64,000 nucleotides of DNA from Holothuria scabra (GCA_037179385.1 CM074185.1:6567371-6631370); one strand, 5' to 3'; positions 1 through 14,600 are shown, counted from the stretch's first letter. A program made the numbers and translations. Notes: generated from the letters alone by a model not told the origin.

Positions 1-364
1 ACTGGGACAAAAAGGCACACCAAGATGGCCACCATGAAGATATAATTTGTATGATGATTCCATTATATTTTAAACAATAGATTCATTTGAATGAGAAACA
101 ATATCATATTTTTGTAATATGTGTAGGTTTTTGACCTTATCTTGTCTTATTTCGAAAATCAACTTTCTTCCAAAATCTGTTGTTTGAACTACTTAGGCAA
201 GTCCAACTCCACACACAAAACCCATAGCAGACAGCCATCTTGTTACTCCTATACTTACATATAAGATAGCGACAATCCAACACGTAGTATGCTCTGGACA
301 TGTATAGGAAGTCTATGATTTGAATATGATTTAATGTTTAAGTTTTCACTGTCAACTCAACTCT

Positions 365-713
365 CTACTCCTTAACAAAAAGAGGATGATCAAACATAGC
401 AACCAAACCAAGAAAGCCAAACCATCCAAAGAGGAAGAATCTAGAGAGTTAACTCTTAACCGTTGTTTGAGTCCTTTTGGACCCATGAGGAGAGCTCGGC
501 TGTCACCCATCTTTACTGTTTCACATGGAGCTGGAAACTGCGAGTAGCTACCCAAAATTCGGCCACAGCTACGAGAGAGACAATAGTTTAACGTCACGGG
601 GTCAATGGCCTACGGAAGCCGATGCAGGGCGGGCTATGTCCGCTTTTCCGCCCACTCCCGAGGCGCGCAAATATGCCCCGATCGGAGCACAACGGTAAAG
701 GGTTAAGGAGTAG
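365..713. repeat. Possible TIR element with a GC-rich core
   Basis: CTACTCCTTAAC at 365-376 is the exact reverse complement of 702-713. The interval is much richer in CpG than its surroundings (for example 620-690). The spacing and perfect 12-bp arms suggest a small inverted-repeat element, but I see no target duplication, so the boundaries are provisional. Confidence 0.3.
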
Positions 714-1640
714 CCATTAACGATACTTAAAATAACCCTTATATTGATGCATGACGGTAATACTTTGCTTTGCAGTAATTAACGCATTTATCATGGTCAA
801 AATAAATTCTTTTTCTTCAGTGAATAGTACGTGATGGCTCCATGCAAATGTGTTAAGACAAGTAGTACACTGCTACAGGTCCACATACATTAATACATGA
901 TACAGATGTGCATGTGAACAAATCTGTTATGCATGTCCACCCTAATTCCAAGTTTCCCATACAACCACCACCCTTGATGTTGTGTTACCATGGTTACACT
1001 GAACCACTTTCATCATATTGCCATGCCAATAGAGTTTCGGTTCCTCTAAACAATCACAGACTAATCAATAGTTTGAGAATCACCCCATTCATATGTCTGC
1101 AAACGATTTTTTCATTCCTTACTTACATAGTACTGGCCAAGCATTGTTTTCGTCAGTATTGTCATAATATCCCAACATGCAGTTCATCTGAAGAGCTTCA
1201 AGACATCCTGTTTCCCACTGGTCCTAACTTTCTTTGTCTATTCCTAGTATAAGAAACAGAAGAACAGGTGATACTTGTCTGACCAATGGCAGAGTTTATA
1301 TTAAGTCACATGTATACCACATGATAGGTAATTCAGTACTGAGAGGTTTTATAATTTTCTACACTACAAACAGCTTTGCTTAGGACAAATTGCAGCTTAG
1401 ATTGCCTACAGAACATAGCTCCTAGCGAAATATCTAACAGCTCACCACCAACCAGTAAGGTGTATTAAAATTTTATAAACTAGAGCAGAAATTGCTGCAG
1501 TTGCTCAACCCTTCCAAATGTAATCACCTGTTCAGTTTTTGACAATCACAGTCTTCACATGATACACATCATTAACTCATTTTCAGCTAACTGTATTGAG
1601 CAGTATTGCACTTTAGAAATGGGAAGCGTTGCTTGGTATA

Positions 1641-1850
1641 AGGCAAGATAATTCACCCCAAAATTATTTTGAGGTAACAGCTAAATCTGACACTCTCCTT
1701 TCTTATTTAAATTATCTGTCATAATATTTTGGGACTTAATGTAAATCAAGCAGTTACACCTAGTGGATTTCATTTTACAATTGAGGAAAACAATCATGAA
1801 AGAGGACAATCTACTATACTAATTTAAGTTGAGGTGACTGCACTTCCTCT
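1641..1850. mobile_element. Diverged TTAA-flanked MITE (family B)
   Basis: This aligns by eye along its length with the cleaner copies at 20828-21083 and 63395-63648 (shared blocks around AAGCAGTTA, CAATCATGAAA and GACTGC near the right end). It starts with AGG after TATA (a decayed TTAA) and ends before TTAA at 1851-1854. It is short and without coding capacity, so it is a non-autonomous element that once used another element's transposase. Confidence 0.6.
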
Positions 1851-2491
1851 TTAAACACAAAATTAATCCGAGCAATTACTTCCTGAATTGACACTACACT
1901 TTGAGGGAGAAAGTAAAAATCGTCAACATTTTTCACGACATTCATTTCAATTACACCATTAAACAAGAGATGGTGAGCGAAATATAGGAACTTCCTGGAT
2001 AAACAATGCCCTCCTACAAAGAGAGCTGTTTAGCAGATACTGCATTGCTGTAGGATCAGTTTGTTTTCAGCATAGAAGTCAAATACAGTATTACTTCCAT
2101 GCTTTTAGGAAGCTGCCATCATAGGTGTACAAGGCCCAGGTGCAGGGGGGATCACTCGCCCTACCAAAAAGTAGTTGGTTTGTTTGGGCAAAACATGGGC
2201 AAAACAACATGATAAGTGGTGACATTATTCGGGCAAAAATGCTCTTGCCTCCTCATAGTACATTACCCCTGAATTGTAAACAAAGGATCCTGGAAACTAT
2301 TTATACTAGAGATGACTCTAAATAGAAGTCAAAGTAACTCAACACTGGTCTTATGCAGGGTTTTACCTTCAGGCTGTTCATTTCAGTTGGTGAGCATGCC
2401 CCTTCAGATGAACATATTTAAGCTGAAAAACATGTGACCTGAATCAGGTCACCTTATCAAGGTAAAAACAAGAGCAAAAGGGTACACTTAC

Positions 2492-2619
2492 CTAGCTTCA
2501 GTACGGGAACTGGTGTACTCAAACCATAATACTTTAGGAATCAACGTTGAATCACGTATTAAGAAAAATTCACAAATTGGCCAAGAGACAATTTGAGGAA
2601 ATAAAGGAGTGAACACGAT
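2492..2619 (-). CDS. DOLPP1: DOLPP1 exon 7
   Basis: 128 bases; acceptor ATTTCTAG, donor AG|GTAAGT. It encodes [20 protein letters not shown] and LWFEYT...TEAR, clearly the conserved C-terminal domain. It ends in phase 2, so a further exon must supply one base to finish the Arg codon and the short basic tail. Reading into the intron gives an immediate TAA. Confidence 0.95.
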
Positions 2620-5600
2620 CTAGAAAATAAAAAAATTTAAAAAAAAAAGTGAAACATAGATAAAAATGGAAAAATCCATGAATGCATTTATGTACAATTG
2701 CACTAATACTGTAGATGCTTCAAGACAAGGTTTGAGTAAAGAAATTTAAAAAAGTCTGAAACAGAAACTGAAATTCGGCAATTTGGTAGAACTTAAATTC
2801 TGAACCAACTATAGTCATTACTACATTTGTGACCCAAAGCATCCTTGATGCAAGCATTGGTAACACATCACCTCCTGGCATTGATAAGAATGGCTTTCTT
2901 TTATCAGTCTGTCAGATAAGGGCTCTTTATAGAAAAAATTGTACGTACAACTATGATGTCTTAGGATTTGAGAGTAAAACTTGGGCGTAAACCTTAAAGA
3001 AAAACATTAGACAGCCCGTTAATTTAAGTTACTATGCCATAAAGTATGAGCTAGCTTTATTTCCATTTGGGTTGAATTTGTGACAATTTGAGCTCTTATT
3101 GTTGAAAACCACACATTGGATTTGAAAACAAATTCAACGAGAAGGCTTACAATTAGTCCTGATACCTTTTTAAGATATCAGTAACACTAGTCTCAAATGA
3201 GAAATTATGATAAACAAAAATAAAATAAGCTATAAAGGCAGGAACAGCACACACATTCCAGAACAAGTCAAACAGTACTAGACCTCTTGTATGTGATATC
3301 ATATTATAGACAGTGACAGTGCATCCTCTCTTAGGGTAAGGGTGTAACAATAGAGCATTCATAAACAAATGCAGATAGTTTTTGTGCAAAATAAACAGAA
3401 GGTCTACAATGGGCATAGATAAAATTTACAAATGAATGAAGATGTCTTTGACGACATCCCAGAGATGCGCCCGTGACTTCCAAAAAATAGAGAAAATGAG
3501 CCACAGACTTCCAAAAAAAGGAGGAAATTGAGAGACAGGCATGGGTGCTGGGAGCCCAAGGGCAAACTTAAGGGCCCCTAGCAGCATTGATGTCATTAAT
3601 CAGACTTCTGATTGGATAGAACTCTGAACGTTTTTTGTACAATGTTTAATAGCTGAGATTTATAAGACCTTTATGGCAGAAACTTTTGGAGTATTTGGCA
3701 ATAAAAAAACAGGAATGAAAACAAGAAAGAGGAAACTTACTCTAAAAAGAGGAAGTATCTCATGCCTGATACCCTCAGTGAGATAGTGGTTGATGAGTAT
3801 GCACACATATACATATACTTTCACAGCATACAATTTTGGGAAATGAATTTTTCCATGCTGTTGTGGGGACAGTGATCTTTTGTCCTGCAAGTGAATGTTG
3901 CATTAGTACTACACTGAACTCATGTGTGTGAAACTTGAAGTTTCTTTGAAAGTCTGAATTTTGTGAAACTTATTTTACTGGAAGACTGTCCCCACAGTAG
4001 TTAAATGTTGGGTGTATTTATTACCTAAGCATCCAGCTAATGTAGGACAGACAGCATGTGCTTCAGCTGTATGCAACAACTAAGCAAGGTGGCCAATGCA
4101 TTTTGTGGGACACGTCAAATATAGAGGGCAGCATACAGTTACCATAATTTACAGAAATTAGGTTACAAGTGATCCACATACCGTATTTACTCTATTAAAC
4201 GCCCCGGGGGCGTGAAATTTTCGTTAAGGGGGGCGTTTATTAGAGTCAAATTTACGTGACTTTTCTTTAGGCAAGTGCCCCACAACTTCTTTCTTATCTG
4301 AGCCCTTCTGATAAACTGCTATGGCATATTTGTCCATGTGGGTTGTCAGCTTCACAATCAGCTCTGAGCTCCTCCCCAATGATCGGTAACCGAACTTCCC
4401 TATAAATATGGTAGCCACGAACAGCACTCTGAACTTTGCAAGTGTGATCAACTTTCGCCGACATCTTGATCTATAACGTTACACACAGAAGTGACTTTTT
4501 TACGTACCTGCGGCATGCATGCATGCATGCATGCTGTGCACAGTATACAGCCAGGCCTCACGTTACTGTACTGACCGGCCGGCTATACGCACGTACATAC
4601 GGTAATTGCATAATAGTTACCGTGAGTAGCACCATGCACGTACGTATTAGCAGTACATAAGCGTTCACAGCATTTCACTGTTAAACAGTTTTCCTGTGTT
4701 GAATTTGGATTTTCATGTTAGGCTGTTCGGATAGGCTAGCGAATATTTGTGTACCTACTGTATGTACAGTACCACTTTTGAACCGCAGACGAAGCAGTAC
4801 AGGTTCGCGATATGTGATAGCATGATTGATATCAACAGAAATTAGTTGCAGAAACATGCCTTTTACTTCAGGAAATGGGACTTTATAGGAGATTTCGTGG
4901 CTTCAAGGTAGGACTATTTCATTTTCCTTTTACGTATTGTCTTTGGAATTCACAATTTCACTTTATGCAATGTGACGAAAAAGTTGGGGGGCGTTTATTA
5001 GAGAGGGGGGCGTTTAATAGAGTAAATACGGTAAGTGATGATACCATTTAACTGTGGCACAGTTGTGGGACGTCCCACAATTGCATTTCACACACCAGTT
5101 TGTCCCATTTGTGAAGGTGCATGTAAGACACACCATCCCACACTTAACTGCTACGCAAACACACATGCCACAAACAACATTAAAGCTGCCCTCTGCATTA
5201 CAAATAAAGAAAAGTAAGACAAATCTCTCGGTAATACTGATCTTGTATACCTGAGTTAAAAGGAACCAAGGCACAGCTAGTATTATGCCCAACAATGCAC
5301 CACAGACCACTTGTCTTATTGTATGGTAATTCAAATATACTCTGAAATAAAGAAAGAAAATTCTTTGTCAACTTAATGACATTGTACATATTCTTTGTAT
5401 AAACAATATTCACATATTTGTGCTTTGTTTATTCAATGTACTGTAACAACATCACAAATTATCCTTAATGCAACCCATCTTTAGGAAAAAAATGTTTTCT
5501 TCGAAAAAATGTATCTTACAAAACAGAGTATAGGATTTTTAAAAGTGCCTGCATGTCCAAGGTGACAAGAACTTCTGTTAGATTACCAAATATTTGAAAA

Positions 5601-8600
5601 ACCATGCTGCTCTGTGTCAAACATAAATTTGCATTTAAGAGTGAAGATAAAGTCAACTGACTTGTTATTCCATGATTTTCAATGAAGTCCAGTTGCAATT
5701 ACTGTACCACATAACTTTTTTTTTCTGAATTTAGTGCTTGATTTGAACATTTCTGTAAAATCTGTAGGACTGGCAGATTTCCATTTTTTACATTATGATT
5801 AATGGTATTTGAAATGTATCACCTTTATTAAACTTGGTTCTTTTTGTTAGCAACGAACATTTTGTTCTTATAATAATATTCCTACATTCTAGCAACTTAT
5901 AAATCGTCCCCTTTCTGGCGTACTGACGAATTGCAAAAAGGCATAGTGACGAATGTTCAAATTTGGCAATTTTGGCGTAGTGAGGAATGCATTTTTTGCC
6001 GTAATCTGTTCACCTCAGCCTTAAAAATTGCAACGACTTTGTAAAATATATTATTTTCTACAATTCCAAACACAAAAGCGATGAATATGGTAAAAATTCT
6101 CCAAATAACACAACATTCGTCACTATGTGAAACACAAGATCCACACATTCATGAAATTCTTGATTTTGCGATTCGTCAGTACGCCAGAAAGGGGACGAAA
6201 TGATGAGCTAGAAAAGTTAAATGTGTGGTTGAAAGTAAATAAGTTATCTCTCAATGTCACCAAAACCAACTATGTGCTATTCAACAATCATTGTACGTCT
6301 ACTGACTACAGATGACATAATTTTGAGTCTATGTGACAAAATTCTAATTGCGTATTACCAAAAACTGAACTGGGCTGTAAAATGCCTCCAACGAACTAAC
6401 TGAACAGAAAAGAACATGTTGTAAATTTATAGAAAAACTCTCTGTGAGAGTATTGCAATAATACATAAGGCAAACAATAGATTACATTTCAGAGACTCTA
6501 TATCATATATTGTGCTTCATTCTTCCTGTATCTTAACTATCATATTAAAGTGTGGGGAAAATGCACATAACTCTCTCACTGCTTAGAAATTCTTGCTACA
6601 AAAGAAGGTAATACATATAGTTTGTAGTGTTAATTACCAAGAAAACACAGCTCAACTTTTAATGATCTAAAAATTCTAAACTTTCAACAACTAATAAATC
6701 TTAGGACAGGTATTTCTATTTTCAAATCATACCATGATTTCACCTTCAAAATAATTTTGTACTGGCAATTAAGGACAGATATAACCCCAAACAGTAAAGT
6801 GACTCTAAACAAATTTATGTATAAACAAGATTTAGTTAGTTTGATGGAGTTTTACAGCCCAGTTTCCAACCTATTAGTTCAAGTCCAGTTGGTGTCGGGT
6901 ACGGCATTTTTTCCAGTTGTAGCTCACTGGCTTGTTTTCCCTACTCCATTGCTTATGGGGAGCATCATGCACAATGGCAGTAGGCCCCTTTTTTAGAGTC
7001 TTTGGTATGACTCGACCTGGGGAGCAAACCCCGGCCTTCTGCATGAGAGGCGGATGCTCTACCATAAGATGAAACACATGACGAGCGAGAAAAAAAAAAA
7101 CAACTTTGTATATTAACTGAAGGAATCAAAACTTGGAACACACTTGATGATAGACTGAAAGATTGCACAAATTTGAATGGTTTTAAAAGTGCGTACAAGC
7201 AAAAGTTATTGGGTACGTAAAATTTTGAAAATTTGAAAGTATGGAATTTCTGTTTTCTCCTTTCTTGGCATTTACCTCTTCCTTGTATGACCTGTACTGT
7301 TTTTGATATTTTGCTGGAAACAAACTATTTTGTTTGTTTGTTCGTTCATTCCTTTGTTTGTTTGTTCATTTATTTTACATTCCGCAAACCTACAAGGTAT
7401 TGTGATGCAGTTTTACCACAAAAGACAAACTTATCTACATTTTAGAACCAAATTTAGTATTTAGGAAATCTCTTTTACTCACAGCCAGCTTTAAAACTCC
7501 CCAAAACAGTCAACATTTAAAACAATGATCAATAATACAAGCTAAGAAAGTATCTCTTTCACAATTTTTTAACAGTTAGAATTACCATGTACATTCTATA
7601 GAGTTGTCCTTTAAAATATCATAAGCAAATGACCAACTTACACATGAACTTACTTACTCAGGAAGCGTGGGCGTAATGTCAAAAATATAAAGCACACATA
7701 GCATTGAACAAGGTTTAAAATTACACTGCATGCTATGATGGCTGACACTTAAGTTGTATTAGCGACACTGACTGCCCTTAGTAGGGGCTTTGTCCATGTT
7801 GTGTTATACTAGTATGCTACACATCATATTAAGACTATAATAGTGAATTTTAACATTTAGCTTCTGGGGAAAAGCAATCAACTTTGGAGAGAATACCATG
7901 CATAATGAAATCCTTTTTACTTTTACTTTAGAAAAACAGTCATAAATTATGTTAATGAAGAGTATTGTTTCAACAAAACAACTGAAATTCTTTGTAAATC
8001 TTTCTTAAAAATTATTCTTATTGCATTAAATTATGCAAGTCAAACTTTACCATAAACATGATAGCTTTCACAGTTTCAGGGTTTTGAGTGGCCAACAGTC
8101 ACACCAATAAGATTAGTTTGAAGTTTCATTTCTTTTTACTCACAAAATCATAAAAATGCAAAAACAAATCCCCCCCCCCAAAAAAAAAAAAAACACATGA
8201 CAAACCAAGGAAATATAACAAGTTGCCAAAAAAATGGAATAAGATGAGCTACACCCATTCAGAAGACAAAATGTGTGACAATCTCTAGTGGGTCCAAGAA
8301 ATAAAAATTTCACTGAACATGAGAGTTGTGACTCAAAAGGGAAAACAAAGGCAAAGTAATCAAATGGATGGAGAAGTTAAGGAAACAGGAACAAAAGGGA
8401 AAAATATAAAACTACTGTAACATCAAAAAGTTAAGAATAATTTATTGATGTAAAATAACCAAAGTTTTAGTGGAAGAGTTGAAGCAGATGTGTCCTCAGC
8501 ACAGCTCTAGAGGCATGAACAGATCCCAGTGACATAGCCACAAGGGGGTTTGGGGGTTAACACCCCCACCCCATGACCCAACCTTGCAATGCAAAAAACA

Positions 8601-11600
8601 CCTAAAATAGTGGTTGTGTCTCTCTATCCTTAGACTTTCCCTTCAAGTGGTGCCCAAAACCCTCCCCCCATGACACCTAAACCCCCGGCCCCCTCCCCCA
8701 AGACACAATCCTGGCTTCATGCCTGACAGTTCCGACCACTTTGAGACAAACTGGGGAAGTATTGATAGAGCTCACAATATCTTTATTTAGGTTTCATAAA
8801 AGCAAGTAGTAGACCTAATAAGACTGCACATGAAATTTCAGTCAATATGAAAATCAGGTCGAGAAAAGTCATTTTTTTGAGGAATAAATGACCAAATAAA
8901 TGTCATGTTACCACAGCCTAACAAAGATCTAAATGCACACAAACAAAAGGTTCTACAAACTAGAGCACCATTGGTGCTGATGGCTCAAACCTATTGAATA
9001 AGTGCACAGTGATGACTTCCAGTGCCAAGAAAATCACTCCCCATTGCAATGGGTACAAGGACTGTACTTGTCATACATGGCTATTTCTTGAACAGATGTA
9101 CCCACAATTTAGAATGTTTTATTTTCTCCCAGGTAAAATGACAAGGAACTTAATACTTTTATGAATGATTACCTTTCTCTTACAGTAGGTGTAGCCTTAA
9201 AGTGAGAGGACTCTGTTGCCTTGCTTTCTATTTTTACAGAAATCAGAAAGTCTAGTTATCAAGGAAGAAAGCAAGTTTAATGAGCTATGGTAAGCAAGAG
9301 CTTCTTCTCTGAGCACAAGAAAAAACCGACCCTCTTCATCCTTACCTCAAGCAAGTTTAGTTTAGAAATAGTGTAAGGTGACTCAACCCTTAATTAATCC
9401 TCCTGAAGTTGAGTATATACAAAGCCCCTGCATGCACTCACAATAAAACTACTGTTCTCATCAAACAAGATCTGTTAACATTAACCTAATCAACCTCACA
9501 TGATTGACAATCTTGCACCCAGACAGTTTTAAAGGGAGTTCAGTTTAATGGGGAACAATGAATTTGTGAGACTGGTAGAAATAGAGGAGTGGAACAAAAT
9601 TGGTCGGAAAATGTCAAAATTATTATTTATCCAAAAACAGACAAAAAATTTTTAATCAGCACATGCCAGCCACCCATCTGAACAATTTTGAGAGCAAGTT
9701 TGCAATGCATCTAGGAGAAAATAACATTTCAAAATATTTACACTCATGACCTCCATGACCTCAAATGACCTCGGATAAACAAGAACAGTACAAGATTCAA
9801 CAACCACTCCCAGAGGAATATTATGGACAACTTTCAAGGACATCAGACACAATTTGTGAGAGAAGTGGCACTTCCAAAAATATTCACGAAACAGCCACTA
9901 ATGACCCCTAGATGACCTTTGACCTCAACTTTTTGAACACAACATGTATCCAAGTTTTGTTACAATTTGTCGACAAATGTGCCCCTGAGAGCACTAAAGG
10001 CAATTGTGAACAGACATGATAGATAGACGGTTAGACATAGTGATGGTGGAAGATCAAAATAGCTCAAACAGCTCTCTGAGCTGGTTTGAGCTAAAAACAG
10101 GTCTTACACAAGGGTTGTAGCTTGGGAAATTTGAATGCTTAATAATTGCCTCATCTGGTGAAAGCACACCAACCTACCCCCCCCCCCCCCCCCCAATGGC
10201 ATCTACCCCATTTATAAGCTTTATAAGCTATTCATTTTTCATTTTTACCTCATTTTACTTTAAGAAGGAAATCCAAGTCTATGAGCGCCTCTGCCAGCAC
10301 CTCCCATTGTAGCTGTATCCCTAGTCTTACACCTCCTTATCCCGGCCCGAGTTCTATTCCCAGGTCGAGTCATACCAAAGACTCTACAAATAGAACCTAC
10401 TGCCGTTGTGTGTGATGCTCCACATAAGCAATGGAGTAGGGAAAACAAGCCAGTGAGCCACAACTGGGAAAAAGGCAGTGGCAGGCTCGGTTTGAACCAG
10501 TAGGTTAGAAACTGGGCTGTAAAACTCTATCTAACTAACTACATCTCCCTACCTCTTCCAAGAATAAAGCCAAACAAAATTTGTTCCTTTGTTCCTTAAC
10601 TTTCTAAATGTACAAAGCAAGAACTACATTTAATAAACTCAATACAACTTGTCAAATGGGTTTCCATGGTAACTTACCTACTTAAACTGACCAGAATAGC
10701 CAGGATTACAACACCTATTGCCAAGCAGTGTCTCCACAAAAGCTCTGAGAGAGAATTAGAATTTGCTGGGTGAAGCCTGAGACACAGAAAAGATTAAAAC
10801 AGTATGAGCATTTATGTGTGCATGTAACACAGAATCCCTACCTGTGTTATATTTGGCAAAATATCTTTTTGGAAGTAAGATCCAAAGCTTCCCTTCACTC
10901 TTTTCAAAAACATTTGAAATATAAGCTCTTAAATTTCCTTACAATCTCCACATCCACTTAAGCAATTAAGGTTCTCTGTCTTTGTAATGTAATAACTTGT
11001 AGTATGTTTCTCTCTCTCTCTCTCTTTCTGGTTACTAGCCTTGATAAACAGAGATGTTTCTTCTGCTATAGTTTTCATCATGTGTACAATATATAAATTC
11101 ATTTGCGCTTAACGTTGTTATCATAAAATGTGCATATGAGAAAAGAATTGAACTGAATATGTGTGCATGTAACATAGAATCCCTACCAGTACATACAAAA
11201 GTGCTCTGACTGGGGCAGTATGGTAACTGAGGCTTTAAAAAAAAAAAGGCCACACTGATGTATTGTTTTAAAATATTTTCCCTGCAAAAATATGTTTCAG
11301 AAGCTGTTCTGTCAAACAAGGGTAGAGGGGATGTTTTTTTTTGAAATGCCATGCCACACTGAGGAGGCTGGCAGAACATCTGACTCACTCTTTTAAAAGC
11401 TTTGAATATTTGAAGAGGTCCCCAGGTGCAATTACTAACAATGTAGTGTATGGTTTAAACTTTATCACAATTAAACAAAAAGAACAAAATATGGAGTTTC
11501 ATCCCCTAAGCTGAGGGACAGATGTATACTTCAGATAGGAAGACTTTCCCCCACCCCCATTCCTCTACCCTTAACAGATTGTAAACTTGACTCTCTAAAA

Positions 11601-14600
11601 GTTAATCATCATACCTTTAAATCTACTGGTACATTTTGTTTTGAAACTTATACTGAAACAATAAGTCAATTGGTCAGATAAATTTAATAAATGTTTCACT
11701 ATTAAAATATGAAACGGTTCACTGAACTTGATGAAAATTTTACGTACCTTATGTAAGTGAATAGAACAAGATAGACTGCAAAAAACCACATAAACTGAGA
11801 ATGACTGGAGGGCATCCCGTATTCTGAAAATACCACATCATGTCCTGAATGAGGAAACATTACAGAAAAAGATTTAGAGAAGAAACATGCTACAGAATCA
11901 AAGAATTTAAAGTAGGAGGTTGGATCAAGTCATTTCAAGTCACAAAGCAAACTTAGCCAGATATTTATGGCTTGATCGCTAACTACAATCATGGGATTAG
12001 AGACCTGGTCTGACCGGACCAGAGAAATGTATCATACAAGTCTCAGTGCTACAATTGATTCCTATGACTGACTCAGTCACTATAAACTTTCAAACATCTC
12101 GATGAAACAGAGCCTAGGTAAAAACAACCTTCATTTTACTTTGAATCCACTGTTAATCTATCAGAAACGACTTACACACATGTGGTAAGAAATGTTGAAT
12201 TAGAAGCCACACAGTGTATTACACATGTCCATTACTCAAATAGCTTGTTACAAATAATCTTCCATTTTCTTACCTCTACACGGTCTTGGTTCTTGTATCA
12301 TATGCTTAGCAACCCAGTTAATGCCCTCATTGCACACAATACCAATCAGGAATGTCATCTAAAAGAAATATTGAAATTATGACAAAACAGATGACACTTC
12401 TTTCAAAAACACAAAAATTTAATATCTTTTGAACCAATAAATAAATCTATAAAACCCTTATTCCCCCTAAAGGCAAAAGGAAAAAAAAAATAGACAAATA
12501 TGTAAGCTTTTATCTTCCCTTAACATCTCCAAAGTACAATCAACGATATTTCAATGGCCTGCCATCCATGCGTGTCACCAGATTCATGTCCGTAAATTTG
12601 TCAACTGAGTGATTGCATATAGATTGTGTGTATAAAAGGACATTTCCATAAGTTTACGTAATCCTATATAAAAAGTGTGTAAAAACGATACAGGGAATCT
12701 GTTTTTTCACCACATTTTTTTTTCACCCTATCGTCCACTTTTGGACAATTTTTTTTGCCCTATGTGAGGTATTAGTGGTTTATAACTATGCTGCAGTTAT
12801 CTGCTACTACTACAGTAGCTGTGGACTGGGACATAACAACTAGTAATTTGAATAAAAACAAACCAGTTTGTCTACTCAGTTACCAAAGTTATATCATGTT
12901 CACTTTCACATGTCACTTATAAGGCTTGGGAAGTGCCATTTCTGAAAGTATATTTGGGTATCAATTTGCTGTGAAATGCAATGAATGGCAACTGATGATT
13001 TTGCCCTGCTGAATTTCTTCACTTTGCTTTCTGAAACATCCATGGGCTGTGTCAGCCATGGGTGACATCACAGTTCATGAACCTATTTTGAACAAATAAT
13101 TTTTCCTAAGGGAACCTGATCACTGTTCATACTTACTGTGTGTAACTCTCTCCTGAAAATCAGTACTGAAACAAAACCAACTAATATAGACACTGGTAGC
13201 AAACTGATGTATGCAAGTATCTTTCCAACAAGGTCATCTGCAAAATTAACAAAAATTAAAATTGGACTAAATGACTACAACTTGAAGAAAATAATACTAA
13301 TTGAAGATCTCAATCACATCAAGGATGTAAATGTACAGTTAGCTTCGTAACTGGAGAGATACGGCCCAATTTTTACACAGTTTATTTGTCAATCCTCAGA
13401 AACCTGCCATAGCCTTTTTTCCAGTTGTGGCCCACTGGCTTGTTTTCCCTACTCCATTGCTTATTGTATGCTGAGCAACAATGCAATGGGAATATGTTCT
13501 TTATCTTAAATCTTTGCTATGACCCAGCCAGGAATTCCAACTCCTAACCTCCTGACTGCAAGTCAAATGCTCTAACCACTTGAACATGCAGTGGGTATGA
13601 ATCTACAATAATGTAGTTCTGGGTAGTAGTGAGTTATGATATATTATGATATTACAGCTAATTTATAGACGAATTCGGACAACAAGTGATGGTCTGATTT
13701 AGTGGGCTATAACTGGGGTCCATCACCTTTTAATCTTTCAATTTCTTTGCTTACCGGTACCATGGATGATTGTACACTAAAACTGCCTCTAGATTCCCTC
13801 AATTTCACTGTAAATGAGGGATTGAAATTACATTGATACAAATTATAAATGAAGACAATTTAAGGCTGATGGACCCCACAAATGGCTGCTTACAGTTTCT
13901 AAACAGAAGAGTTGGTCAGATTCATATATAAGATCCTTATTAATTATTGTCAAGGGAAACAAAGCAGTTACTTCTAGTGAATTTCACATTTAGGGACAAA
14001 ATGTTGTCACATGACTATCAACAGCCAATCATGGAACAGGACAGTCTACAACACTTAGTTCAAGTTAGACTGCTTTTGCTACCCAACTTGGCAACATAAT
14101 TCAAGCAGATCCACTGCTGTATATTCTTTTTTCAATAATTGCAAATATTTTTTTTCAACAGATCGATCAATGCCCAGTTACAGAATAACAAAGAAGTTGC
14201 CAGGAATCTATATTTTTTCCAAACTGATATGGCTGGGAGCCCTCTCAAAAAACTTCATTTCAGGAGATTGTCAAAATTTTTTTCTTGGTAATATTCTTAC
14301 AAAAGTGCACCTTCCCCCTTCCACATTACCATGTTGCCCGAGAAATGTTCTCACAATCTTAACATACCCAATGATCCTCCAACAAACCATATGACTGTTA
14401 TTCAAGCTGAAATGAGGAAGGTATTGCTTTTGACAATACATGTATCTATGTGAGTGAGGGTACTGTAGCTTCTAATTCAGACTCTGTTGTAATAACATAT
14501 TGTTTATTTCCTTCATCGCACTAGTTACAGTACCTAACACTTCAAACAGAAAGGAAATGAGTGCATATGTAAAACAAAAAGAAACTAGAACAGCAAATTA

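Larger units (their letters stand above)
1..2491. other. Non-coding stretch beyond the last placed DOLPP1 exon
   Basis: I see no convincing exon here. The final DOLPP1 coding exon (about ten residues plus the 3' UTR) should lie here or left of the window, but it is too short to pick out among several weak acceptor-like AG sites. The stretch holds a GC-richer block near 600-700, a pair of inverted 12-mers at 365-376 and 702-713, an old TTAA-type element at 1641-1850 and a 19-bp palindrome at 2434-2452. A run of open codons on the minus strand around 1820-2035 looks protein-like but overlaps the element, so I do not call it a gene. Confidence 0.6.

Noticed and set aside
1820..2035. Protein-like open frame on the minus strand ending in a stop near 1826
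   Set aside because: Its 3' part overlaps the family B repeat at 1641-1850, there is no recognised domain, and its phase does not fit DOLPP1 exon 7.
2453..2490. Immediate stop after DOLPP1 exon 7 as the true C-terminus
   Set aside because: The GTAAGT donor is strong and relatives continue with a short basic tail, so a spliced terminal exon is more likely.
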